A stretch of DNA of 64,000 bases from the NCBI RefSeq assembly GCF_964204865.1, contig NC_135261.1:10602001-10666000 (forward strand), given 5' to 3'. The DNA is from Styela clava (lineage: Eukaryota > Chordata > Ascidiacea > Stolidobranchia > Styelidae). Under the pieces are notes generated by a model. That model saw only the letters and a program-made list of their open reading frames with translations. It had not been told where the DNA came from and made no database searches. Made by a program: the position numbers and the translations under genes. The number at the start of each line of letters is the position of its first letter. Within the stretch, counting starts at the first letter, position 1. Below, piece after piece: positions 1 to 10,597 of this stretch.

Positions 1-1
1 G

Positions 2-256
2 GAGAATTTACGCATCAAAGCACCTGTCGGTCTAACGGAAATTGGATACGAAGAAGATATATGCGAGTTCTGGGACAGTGTTGGATACTACATGGATCCT
101 ATTCCCCTTGCAACAACAACTGAAGATCCCCATACAGTTGGAAACAGTCAACCCGCAACTCCATTCATTCAAACGACAAGCAATGCTAATTCAATTACTA
201 TAACGTTATCTACCTTAACATTTATTCAAAGCTCTCTTTTAGCTATATTTAGATAG
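2..256 (+). CDS. 3'-terminal exon of an upstream carboxylesterase/cholinesterase-like gene (5' partial)
   Basis: Frame 2 is open from the window edge to TAG at 254-256. It reads ENLRIKAP, then GYEEDICEFWDSVGYYMDPIPL, a Thr-rich stretch and a hydrophobic tail (TLSTLTFIQSSLLAIF). The same order occurs in the last exon of the complete esterase gene at 6442-6734 ([30 protein letters not shown], hydrophobic end), so this is the C-terminus of a paralogue lying head to tail with that gene. The residues match the C-terminal helix of the alpha/beta-hydrolase fold plus a short linker. The Ser/Thr-rich linker and terminal hydrophobic stretch suggest a GPI-anchor signal; that is inference. The catalytic part lies outside the window, so activity cannot be judged. 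Confidence 0.8.
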   Translation, partial: ENLRIKAPVGLTEIGYEEDICEFWDSVGYYMDPIPLATTTEDPHTVGNSQPATPFIQTTSNANSITITLSTLTFIQSSLLAIFR

Positions 257-299
257 TAAGTAATGATAATGCTGATATTGAGCTTTATTTCGGATACCT

Positions 300-305
300 A
301 ATAAA
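300..305 (+). promoter_or_regulatory. Poly(A) signal of the upstream esterase gene
   Basis: AATAAA lies 44 bases after the TAG of the upstream esterase exon, on the same strand and at a usual distance for a 3' end. Confidence 0.5.
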
Positions 306-1102
306 AAACTATCATTTCTACTTAGTTGACTGTGGTTGACGATTTTATGCAAACAGATGTAACAGAATGTTCCTATAAATATTTTTTTTTCGATGGTCAA
401 GGGATTTTTTACATAACTTTTAGGTTAGCGCCTTGAATACCACTTTCGTTTCTTTGTTCAGTACTTATTTGCGGTAGGCTGGGACTGGTAAACTTGCTCG
501 AAATTAGTTTGGATAATCGAATACATTTTGTATTTGTGGATTGGTATTCATTGCACACTATCGTACTCGTCAACTTACCTTATTACTCGAATAACGTGAT
601 TGGGCCCTATTTACTTACGGTAAACGACAGCAAACTGCGTTTAAATGTCTTCCAATTAGCTATACAAACGTCCACAACATCTCAATTATTAATCATTAAC
701 AGAACAGCATTGTTTCACGGATTTCACTGGTTGATAGAACAGTAAAGTATAGTTGATAGAAAGTGAATCAGCTTCGTCGAGTATGAATGGACCAGTCATA
801 CCGTGCGATTCATACTGAAATAGTGGGTTAAATTGACAAAGTATAAGTATATACATAAAGATCCGGTCAGTTATAGATTCAATACGATCGAATTGCAGAT
901 AGAGGTTTTATACAATTTAGATATAATTTGAGGTAGTTGATGTTTTCAGTGCATAAAAACTAGGGCAATGAATGAGAAGTATGTGTTTGAGTATATTTAA
1001 AAGTGAATATGGTTTGGTGGATATTTCAGTATTTAAACTGTATTTTTTTCATTTAATTATTAGATATTGAATAAGTAGGCTATAATAAGAATAAGACGAA
1101 AT
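306..1102. other. Intergenic spacer between the two esterase genes
   Basis: About 0.8 kb with no gene I can support. A TATA-like run (TATATTTAA, 992-1000) about 100 bases before the start codon of the next gene is a possible core promoter. A short open frame at 494-745 shows no recognisable family feature and is probably chance. Confidence 0.4.
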
Positions 1103-4100
1103 ATGAGATTAGTGGTTTTTGCAGCTGTGATTCTATCTTTGTTGTATATTTCCAACGCGAATTCAGATTATGCCAAAAATTTAGCGGGTTTATTGGCTCA
1201 TCTTGCCCGGAAAGAAGATCTTTATCACGGACCAATCCATGTTGAAGACTATTCAAAAGTACATTTGCCCACTGATGTTTATAACGAAAAAGGTAAATAG
1301 GTATCTTGTTTTAAGCGTAATGACAAGTTGGAGTCTGGCTGGGCGGAATATTGTAAAAATAGCTATCTTCGAGAAGATTGTAGAACTTTTCGCCGTCACA
1401 GGGTGGTTGACCAAACTGAATGCCCGTTACGACATCGCCCGCTATTTAAGTTCACGCATCTCGAACGATAAACCGCGATGCAAATGTAAGGTTTTCCCAT
1501 GAACCTTTTGCAAATACTGCCAAATAACACATACCACACATTTAATCTTTTACAGCTCAGCGTGTGGGAGAATCAAATCCACTAGTTAATACAACTTCTG
1601 GTGAAGTTGAAGGTATATCTACAGCATTGGCTCATTCGTTTTACCAGATACCGTATGCTGAACCACCTGTCGGAGAATTGAGGTACCCTAATATTACAAA
1701 ATAAATAGATTAGGCATCAATACACGTACTACAGAAAAAAAAAAGATATATATTCCAGATTTCAACCTCCGATCCCTTTGCAAACTCCAAGAAAGATTGA
1801 TGCCACGAATGGAAACGGCCGGAGGTGCCACCAATTTGAGGGACCGAATTGTATTATAACACCAATCGGATGCGGTCGGAATGTATGTATCAGGCAATTA
1901 TTATCGACAAGATTATCAGATTATTACAAGATTATCAGTCTAAACAAAACAAACTATATCATTTTCAAGATTATTTTTAACTTTCGTTCAAATTCCAGAT
2001 GGATGAAGATTGCCTTCTGTTGAATGTCTATGTTCCAATCCACGTTAACTTGTCCGATCCTTCTGAACGTCCACATGACACACTGCCTGTTTTATTTTAC
2101 ATCCACGGTGGTTCGTTCAATAGTGGTTCAGGAACTGGCACGGATGGTCGAGAACTTGCAAATGTTACAAATACTGTTGTAGTAACGATAAATTATCGTC
2201 TTGGTGAGTTTGTTGGGCGGCACATAATGACAAGAGTTGGGATCAGGGGTCTATTCGCTGAACTTCGTAACCAATTAACATGTTAGTAAAGCGCCAACGT
2301 TTTCGTAAAAAGCGAAAATGACATTCACTAAGTAACGTGAAGATTCAAGAATTTTTTTCGCGCCAAATCAGACGTCTCGTAAAGTCGCGTATTCTCACAT
2401 TTTCTCGGGAATTGGAATTCGGCAACACACAAAAGCGCTCGCAAGCGAAAGAAGTCAAATTTTTTCCTCGTTAACAGTTCGGCCCGTTCTCAAAAGGGAT
2501 TCAACTTAAAAAAAAACTTTGCTTACTTCATATCAAATTGAGTTGTTATAGAGACAACACAATCCAGCTAACTGCAATGTTAAAAGATAGTCACAAAAGT
2601 CAACCATTTATGCTTACTTTGTCGAGACCATGCAGTAACTAACTGCCTCACTGCAAGACGGCTACCGGTATGCACACGGACTGGTCCCGATGGCATATTA
2701 ATAGCACAGTATTAATTACACCGATTACGGAATTACAAAATATTTATGAATCGCATATATAAGAGATTTTGCTTTTGCGCTTTTGATAGACTCAGTTACG
2801 TTCTCGTAAACCTCTAGCAAATGCCCTGGTCCAGGACCGATGCAATCAAAACAAGAGAGCGATAAAAATATGGACACTACAGATTGGTACCGGTACGACT
2901 TTAAGACACCAAGTTTGTTGAAAATCGGCGGACGAATTACCAAAATGCTCACTTTACATTAAAATGAAAACAGAAAAATTTGAAGTGAAATATCGGGAAC
3001 CATCGGACGCAGAATAGATCTGACAAAAATAAAAGATATAGCCATCTTCAACCATCTCGAAGAACTTGTTTGAGTTTAGCCAGAACATCAATCTTCTAAG
3101 ACACAAGGTGCCTTACGCATGTGTTGTAACAATGACAATTTTACACAATAATACTGCTCTTTCAATTCATAGGTCCGTTAGGTTTTCTGGTGCACAAAGA
3201 AGTCGGGAAACTGGACATTGAAGGGAATCAAGGGCTGAAAGATCAACAGCTAGCGTTGAAGTGGGTTCAGGACAATATTCCAAATTTTGGAGGCAATAAA
3301 TATGAGGTAAAATCTATTTCTTCTCTTGTACATTGAACATTTGTTCTCTTTCGTAAAATTCTTTGTCAATAATCGTATGACTGCAAACATTTACATTCCA
3401 TGGATTTTTGTTTATCTGCCTTAACACATTTCGGATAGAGTCCAGGTCACCTCACAAATAAATCATGTTAACTATCTCTTCTTGTTTGTAAATAGGTTTC
3501 AACAATTGTGTAGGATTCATCTGATACGAAAAACGACTTTTCTTCTGAACTAAATAATAGAGGGTTATTAGCTAAAAATGTTTGAAAGGGACTAGTCAAA
3601 CGCCTCCTATATGGTTGCTGAATCATAATAGATTTTTCTACCAACTAACCATTATGGAGTGAATACTGCTACAATCGTATATCTTAATACCATTTTTTAA
3701 GCAAGATTTGTATTAGGTATTTTTGCTTCATTTATTACACCTTTACCCATCATTAATTGCAGAAAGATCATACATTTTTTTATCTAATTTAATAGATTAC
3801 TTTATGAACACACTGTAAATGTAAGAGCTAATGATACACTAGTAATATCGATTAATTATGAGAAGAACGTTTTTCGGTAATTTTTCTCTGGCGCAGGTAA
3901 CAATATTTGGAGGAAGCGCTGGTGCTCAGTCTGTGATGTTTCATACACTTTCAAAAATCAGCGAACCGTTGTACGTAAGAGCAATTCAACAAAGCAACCC
4001 AGCGTATATTTCATTTCAAACTCCCGAAGAATCCCTTCAAATCACTGAATATGTCACCGACCGACTGTGCAATGTGTCTATTGAGACTGAAAGAGAATGT

Positions 4101-6734
4101 TTAATGTAAGAATGCTTGTAGTGCTGTATGTTTATGTACGCGTTTATTGAATCAAGAAATCAAGCCACATGGTCGCAAACTAATTACTAGAAAGCCCTTT
4201 GAATGGGACGTCCTGCCTGCACGTCGTTAGACGACAACCAAACCTAAATTTAGTATAGCAGTCAATATAATGTACATTATTTAGAAAAATTTCCGTATAA
4301 CTGGAGCGCTATGTGAACTAACATTCCATGGTAAGATCTGTAATGAGGAATGAAACTGAAAAACATTGTATATAGGCAATGAGGGAGATGTCTTGGGTAG
4401 AATGCGCAGTTGCAATTCCAAAATATCAAAAAAACAGGCTCATTATTTCGTTGAAAATCAATCGTTGTTACAGAAAGCATGCTACAAAAGATGTTAAAAT
4501 TGATACACGAAATAACTAGTAACCGACCATAGCGAATTTTGTTCCTACCCAATGCAAGATACAACCACTTCTACTATCCATATAAAATCTTCATGGGTTT
4601 TCTGCAGGAATGCAGATCCATTGGATCTTGTGAACAGGGAAGTTCCAGTGGTGATCCGAAGTTTGATTGCCGGTGATATAATGGGAATGAGCGAACCGTA
4701 TCGACCAGTCATTGATGGAGTTGAATTCACTGATCAACCAATGTCTTTATATCGGGATGGTAAATGGAATTCGTACAAAAGCATGATTATGGGCGTAAAT
4801 ACGCAGGAATTAGACGACATACCGTACTTTGTTCCTGATCCTGTTCCTACTGGAAAAACACTCTTCACGGTACCGTTTTTTCCGTTATTGTCCCCTTACA
4901 TTAAATAGATTATATGTGAACCAATTTGTTTTTGTAGCAACATACCTATTATTTTTTATTATAGACAACGTAAATTTAGACAAAATATATACCTAAAAAA
5001 TTTCTAGGTAAATATCATAAAATACATAAGTTTTCATTTCTTGTGATATTGTATTTTACCCGATCTTCGGAGGGAGTGAAAAGTTTTTTCTCCCCATCTA
5101 CAGACTCCTCACATTGTTTTTCAAGTACCGTCTAACTGATTTATTTACCTAGTAAAATCAATGACGGTTTTATTATGTATGCTTGCTCAAATTAAAAATT
5201 GATAGTCGGTCGAACAAGTCTGGATACAGGGGACGCAAGGCACCCCTGACGCTGGTTTAGGACATATATATATGAATATATCAATATTTGTACATATTCT
5301 TTTGAAAGAGGTGTTTAAAAATGCTTGTTGTATTGCACGAGACTTGTGAGTACTGTAAATCCTTAATGGCAAACATATTACTAGAAGAATGATTTCAAAA
5401 TCACATATTTTCAGCCACCACAAAATGAATAACAACTAATTTTGATTTTCAAAACTATAGCCGCGTTGTTTTGACAGATTGTTAACTATTACATTCTTGG
5501 ACCCGGAGATACTGACGCTGTTGTCAAGAAATACGAAGAAGCCTTTCCACCCGAAGGAGATGATTATGCACCTACATTTGGCAAGGAAATGAGCCATTTA
5601 TATTTTATCTGTCCAAGCCGTGCAATGGCAAGGTAAATTTGCATGTACGTGGTGCAATTGAAAAAAAAACCTAAGTACCCGAAATATATAGATTTTAGAT
5701 TCACTTCATATGTAACAATAATTGATATTTGATATATCATTTATTGCATTTTTGCAGATTTGCAGCGTTCACAGCGAAAGGTGACTCAAAAGTTTATTTT
5801 TATGCCAATGAACATCCAATACTAGATGGAAATTGCAAAGCAAAAAATAACGGAAGCGAGGAGGGATGCTACTTAGCTTCGCATGGAGATGAAATGCGTT
5901 TTGTTTTCAGATCAACGTAAGTCACTTGTCAAATATCATATTAATTAAAAGGATATATTATGTTATTAGTTCATTAAATGGTTTATTTTTACTACTTATT
6001 AACCAGTAACCTAGACTGAAACAAGCAAAATAATTTCAGAGGAAACCCTACAGACGATGATCAATCTGTTGAAAACCAATTTAGTACTTACTGGGGTAGC
6101 TTTGCTCGTATTGGAGAGCCTTCTAATGGGTTAGAAAACTCTCTTGGAGATTTTCCTGACTGGCCACAGTATTCGTCACCATCAATGGCAAAGTGGAAGT
6201 ATACTCGAAACAATTTTCAGGCGATGATTCATGCTTTTGATAAAGGTGAACTTAGGATGATTAATTTGCCAATAATTAAATTATGAATTGGAATACATAT
6301 TTAAAACTGCACGTGTTTGCAATCGTAGAGGTAGAAATCCGTTCATGTTGTAGTTTACAGGTAGCAAGAGTTATAGCTTTCATATCCTAAAAGCGTTTAA
6401 ATCTTCTAAACTAAACCATTTCATGATTTTTTTACACGAAGTAACAACAAACCATGACTGGGAAAGTCTGCGAATCAAAGCTCCGGAGGGTAAAATTGAG
6501 ACAGGATACGAACAGGATATATGTGACTTCTGGGACAGTATAGGATTCTATATGGATCCAATACCGTTACCGACAACAACAGCTACCGTAGTTACTGAAG
6601 ATGACGCAGGCCGAACGGATCCACCGATTTTCACAACGAGTAATGCAAGATCAGACTCTCAACATTCATTTATTTTTATTTTTTCCTGCCTGCTTCCAAT
6701 TTTATGGTTGAACTTGTATGTCCAGGAAGAGTAA
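1103..6734 (+). CDS. Secreted/GPI-anchored carboxylesterase (cholinesterase-like, alpha/beta hydrolase), complete, 11 exons
   Basis: Proposed join: 1103-1292, 1556-1682, 1759-1882, 1999-2203, 3173-3306, 3897-4105, 4608-4869, 5478-5632, 5758-5916, 6040-6245, 6442-6734. All introns are GT-AG, phases agree, and the total is 687 residues. Residues 1-20 ([20 protein letters not shown]) are a signal peptide, which fixes the start. Family landmarks come in order: [28 protein letters not shown], oxyanion HGG (183-185), [12 protein letters not shown], nucleophile elbow GGSAG (Ser267), Glu397 in GVNTQE, and His511 in SHGDE. Ser-Glu spacing (130) and Glu-His spacing (114) are close to those in cholinesterases, so it should be an active ester hydrolase outside the cell. 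The C-terminus is Thr-rich then hydrophobic ([13 protein letters not shown]), suggesting a GPI anchor. The substrate cannot be told. The last acceptor (CACGAAG before 6442) is weak but keeps frame and matches the paralogue. Confidence 0.88.
2204..5477. other. Large introns of the esterase gene
   Basis: Introns 4 (2204-3172), 5 (3307-3896), 6 (4106-4607) and 7 (4870-5477) exceed 300 bases. I see no additional gene, clear terminal inverted repeat or other element in them. Open frames there, for example on the minus strand at 2725-2952 and 5187-5435, have no recognisable features. Confidence 0.5.
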
Positions 6735-6880
6735 CCTATTATATTGATAACTGATAATAATACGTCATTTGTCTTAAATATAATATTTAATTACCTCATG
6801 AATTAATTATCTTTTCCTGTACTTAATTTCAGCTATCTGAGAATCACTCTACAATACATGAACTGACCTCTATCGACTTT

Positions 6881-6886
6881 AATAAA
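6881..6886 (+). promoter_or_regulatory. Poly(A) signal of the esterase gene
   Basis: AATAAA 147 bases after the TAA at 6732-6734. The same segment follows the dead exon 11 copies in later units. Confidence 0.55.
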
Positions 6887-6896
6887 ATACACGCAG

Positions 6897-7245
6897 CTGA
6901 GAATTCGGATTAGTGATGCCCATTTATAAAATATTTTATTCTTGGCTTCAACCAGTTTCCCATTCAGTGATGTTGAAAACGTATTAAGCGTGATGCAACA
7001 AAAAGTGTCACATTAAATGTCATTTGTAATTTTTTTTTCTTAAGTAAAACGACTAGGTTGAGTTCACGAGTTGTCGCAGTCTTCGCGCGCTGCTTTAATT
7101 TTAAAATGTCAACATCTGATCTGATCAAAAAATTGCGATTAATCGGCCATGCGTTCGGTTTTTACCTTTCTAAAAATATGTGACACCCAAAAAGACTCGC
7201 AACCTTTAATTTTGGCCCGCGAGCGACAAAAGGTTGCCGACCTCG
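6897..7245. mobile_element. hAT-like non-autonomous element, right-hand remnant
   Basis: Only the right part remains. It ends in GGCCCGCGAGCGACAAAAGG followed by TTGCCGACCTCG, which is the inverted counterpart of the left end seen in units 2-7. The join ACGCAG|CTGAG at 6896/6897 has a 2-base overlap with the intact units, which fits a deletion of the left half plus about 0.7 kb of flank. Confidence 0.5.
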
Positions 7246-7750
7246 TAAAGTTTTCTTGTATATAGTGCACAAATATCACCAGTATATTGTTAATATTACG
7301 TAATTGTGGAATTTGGCAAAAATATGATTGTTCTGAGACATTCTTTTTATTATAATTCCATTTCTCATCCAACGTCATTCCTGAACGTAACAGTTTGACC
7401 TGTATTTCCCATTTTGATTTCTTGTGCATCGCTCAAGGGGTCATCTAAAGTTATCAATTTTTAGAAGTACAATTTCAATGAGAAGTTTGAAAGAATCGGG
7501 TGTGCTTGAATAAGGATTTGGGATATGCATTTTCGACACAACAGCTTTTCCTACTATTTGCACCCTGGCGTTACTGGGCCGCAAATAAAGGAGGTTACAC
7601 GGTGTGTGAAGTATAACCGATGTTATTGCGTAATACAATTTTACATGTAAATGTATAGAAATAGTGTTCAATCCACACGTACTTTCAAATCCCAGTCACT
7701 AAGGATGCTTCTAACCACATTGTAACACTTCTATTTGCATTTGCTTAGAA

Positions 7751-7756
7751 TTTATT
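7751..7756 (-). promoter_or_regulatory. Poly(A) signal, gene copy 1
   Basis: AATAAA on the minus strand (TTTATT on plus), 113 bases past the stop codon. It is conserved in all seven units. Confidence 0.6.
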
Positions 7757-7868
7757 GTCAATATCATCAGATGGTAAAGGAAATTGGCATAAATTCATCA
7801 GCCTAATCAAAAACTAAGATGAATAATATTTCCATGGTCGTTTGTCGTTCGGTTGATGTCGCCGGTGT

Positions 7869-10532
7869 TTATATACATCTGACATATCTGAAGCATCCGT
7901 CATACTTGACAATGCGGTAGGATTTGTACGTGCTAAAAATAGGATTATGTTAAACAGGAAAAAATCTGATTCAATTCAATTACAAAACTAACTAAGACTT
8001 ACCAGAATTGCTTGTAAGCAAAGCAATAAGAAGAAGACGTGGGCAACACGCAGCCATAATTATAGTTGATCTTAAGTTCTCCAAGTTGGACACAGTATGT
8101 ACATTTTAATCCACAAGCATAATGCTCCTTCAGATCACTGAGATGTTTCCCCCAGTCTTGTTCAATCTTGGTCACTATGTCGGTGTGTTCTTTCTTCGTT
8201 TTCTCTTCGTAGGCGTTGTACAATTTTTGAGCTTCGTTGCCGAGGGGTTTGCCCATATAAAATTCAAGCAGTTTCAAATACTGTTCCGTTCTGAGTTGGG
8301 CAATCTAAACATTTTTGCAAGAATTATATAAATATATATACATATTTTAAACACAATTTCACACACACACACTCAACCTTTTCCAATCTTTCTGTAATGC
8401 ATTTCAGTCTTCTTTCAAACCGTTCCGATAAGCACTTTACGTAGCTTCCGATCTTTGTCTTTCTGGTAGATAGGCATGATGTATATTGTGCAACATATTT
8501 GGCAATTCGCTCATTGAGCCTTTGCTCGTGGCAACCAATCATGTCAGTGTATGCCCTGGAAGCGCGAGAAAGGCGCTCCCCAAGCTTTTTTTCATACTCT
8601 GCAATCACTTTTTTCTTTTGTTCGTCCAATGATTTCTGATATTCTTCTAGGGAAGTCAAGTTATCTGCTGTGATGCAATTGTTTCTGGAAATATAAAGAG
8701 CAACTGAGCCAAAAGTCATCTTATGATATACTTATTCATCGTGAAACTTACTGTACTAAGTAATTTGCTTTATAATACGTTATTAAACATTTGTGTCTCT
8801 CATCAACAATCTTTTTGAAAGACTCCAATGCCTTCTGATTAGTTATTTTTGCTTGCGCATACCAATCATCATATGTTTTCTTCATGGATTCAATTATTGT
8901 CTTAGCTTTATTATCAAGGTCTTCTTTGAATTTTTGTTCGATGATATTAACTTCATCTTAAGTGTAATAAAAACATTAAATTCAGTGAAACATAAAAACA
9001 ATTGAGCATAAGTTTAAGGACTTGCACTAACCGGTTTCACATTTTTTCAGCTCCTTGTATTTGATTGTCCTGTATTGGAATTTGTAGGTCAAGAAACGGA
9101 AGCAACTTCTTTGGGTGGTAATTTTGTACGTCCACCATTTCCCGATACTTCGACTATAAAGAAAAAACCAAGAGTAGAATTATATTGATATATACTATTT
9201 ACCTGCCATTTATTTATAATTACCAATTGGTGTAAAATTGACTTCTGCCAAAACAGAGAGTTCCGCCGTATGCGCACTGATAAGCGCATGCGTAGCTTTT
9301 TACAAGTTCTCCGATAGCTGCAGTTAGCTTCGCGGTGTATTCGTCCAACTGTGTTTGATATGATTGAGTTTCTTTAGTTTTGAAAGCCTGCAAAACTTCA
9401 TTAACGTCTGCTCCGTTCTAATCCTCAGAACCTAAATGTAAAGTTCCATTATGAATAAAAGTATGTGCAAAATTCGAAAGAATAGAAAAAACTCACAGTG
9501 GGCTCTGTATATGAGTTTTTGGAACACTTCAGATCTCTGTTTCACGATGGCTTCCATGACACATTTATATTTTGTCTCGTACTCTGTCACGCGCTTTTCG
9601 AGAACTTTTTTGTATTCTTCTATTTTAGCTAAACGAGTGTTGAAGCATGTAACAGACCTGAAATAAGAAAGGTTCGAATTTTTTGTTCTCTTGTAAACGA
9701 TCTTTTGAACTTACAGTAACCAACCTCTCCACAAGTTTTTTGTGATATTCCTGCACACAAGCGAATCTTTTCTGCATGTCCTCGTTATAATTTTTTTTTG
9801 CCTCTCCCAACAATGAATCTAGTTTTGTATTATATTTTTCAATAGCCTTCTTGTTGGTCTCCTTCATTTCTTCTGACTCTTCCTGCAATCCCGTAATTCT
9901 AAAAATTCACGATGTTAGTAATTTGAGTAAGAAAAGAATACGTAAGAAAGAATTGTAAGAAGAAATACAAACTTCAAATACTGCTTTGTATATTCCTCGA
10001 TAGCGTCTTCGTGCTTTGTCTTTGCCTCGGTATTTTGATTTGATGCAGTTTCAACCCAATCATCATATTTTTGTTGCATATCAAGATATATTTTATCGGC
10101 CACTTCTTTCAATTGTTTTTTAACTTTAGTTTCAAAAACAGCGACCGTCATCTCTATAATACAAAAATTCATGCCTAAAAATGTGTGTTTCTCAAATTAT
10201 TCAGCAAAACTTATCAAGATACAATTCAGAATTACCTTCGAATCCATCCTCTGTGCATTTCTCTCCTGGATAGCTCTTCAGAACATTAGAGTAATATTTC
10301 GTTGTGAACCAAGCAGGACAGTAGTAGCTTCGGAAACTGTAGCATCCGTAATTGATTCGGTAAAATTGTCCGACATTGTAAATAACATATCCGCAATGAC
10401 TCGGTTGGTATAGAGCGGCATTGGCAACCTGTAAACATTATCATTTAGGCAAAATTGATAAAAAGAAACGAAGGTCAATATTTATCAAATACTTACGGCC
10501 AAACAGCCTAGAAGTAACAATAAAATCTTCAT
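7869..10532 (-). pseudogene. Array gene copy 1: secreted Cys-rich/coiled-coil protein, interrupted by a nonsense codon
   Basis: Exons (transcript order): 10532-10497, 10428-10236, 10153-9973, 9898-9725, 9657-9497, 9431-9224, 9153-9032, 8956-8752, 8684-8378, 8304-8003, 7932-7869, all GT-AG with consistent phases, 651 codons including the final stop. The product starts with signal peptide MKILLLLLGCLAVANA and otherwise matches copies 2-6. In exon 6 the codon read as Trp (TGG, SEDWNG) elsewhere is TAG here (plus strand CTA, 9418-9420), which would cut the protein near residue 252 of 650. The exon 4 donor is also weakened (GTTGGT). Many differences from the inner copies change amino acids, for example four in the last Cys-rich block. 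It is probably dead or recently truncated. A TATATATA box lies 58 bases before the start codon and the poly(A) signal is kept. Confidence 0.75.
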
Positions 10533-10589
10533 GATCGTCTTTATTCAGGTTGTTGAACAACGACTTGTCGAATCCCTGTTGTGCGCTTG

Positions 10590-10597
10590 TATATATA
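10590..10597 (-). promoter_or_regulatory. TATA box, gene copy 1
   Basis: TATATATA starting 58 bases upstream of the ATG. With initiation about 30 bases downstream the 5' leader would be short and unspliced. Confidence 0.6.

Noticed and set aside
494-745. 83-residue open frame between the esterase genes
   Set aside because: No signal peptide, domain or splice partner. Short frames of this size are expected by chance.
1203-1502. Open frame across esterase exon 1 and intron 1 as an alternative first exon
   Set aside because: It is out of frame with the signal peptide. The GT at 1293 and AG at 1555 give a frame that continues into the family motif [16 protein letters not shown].
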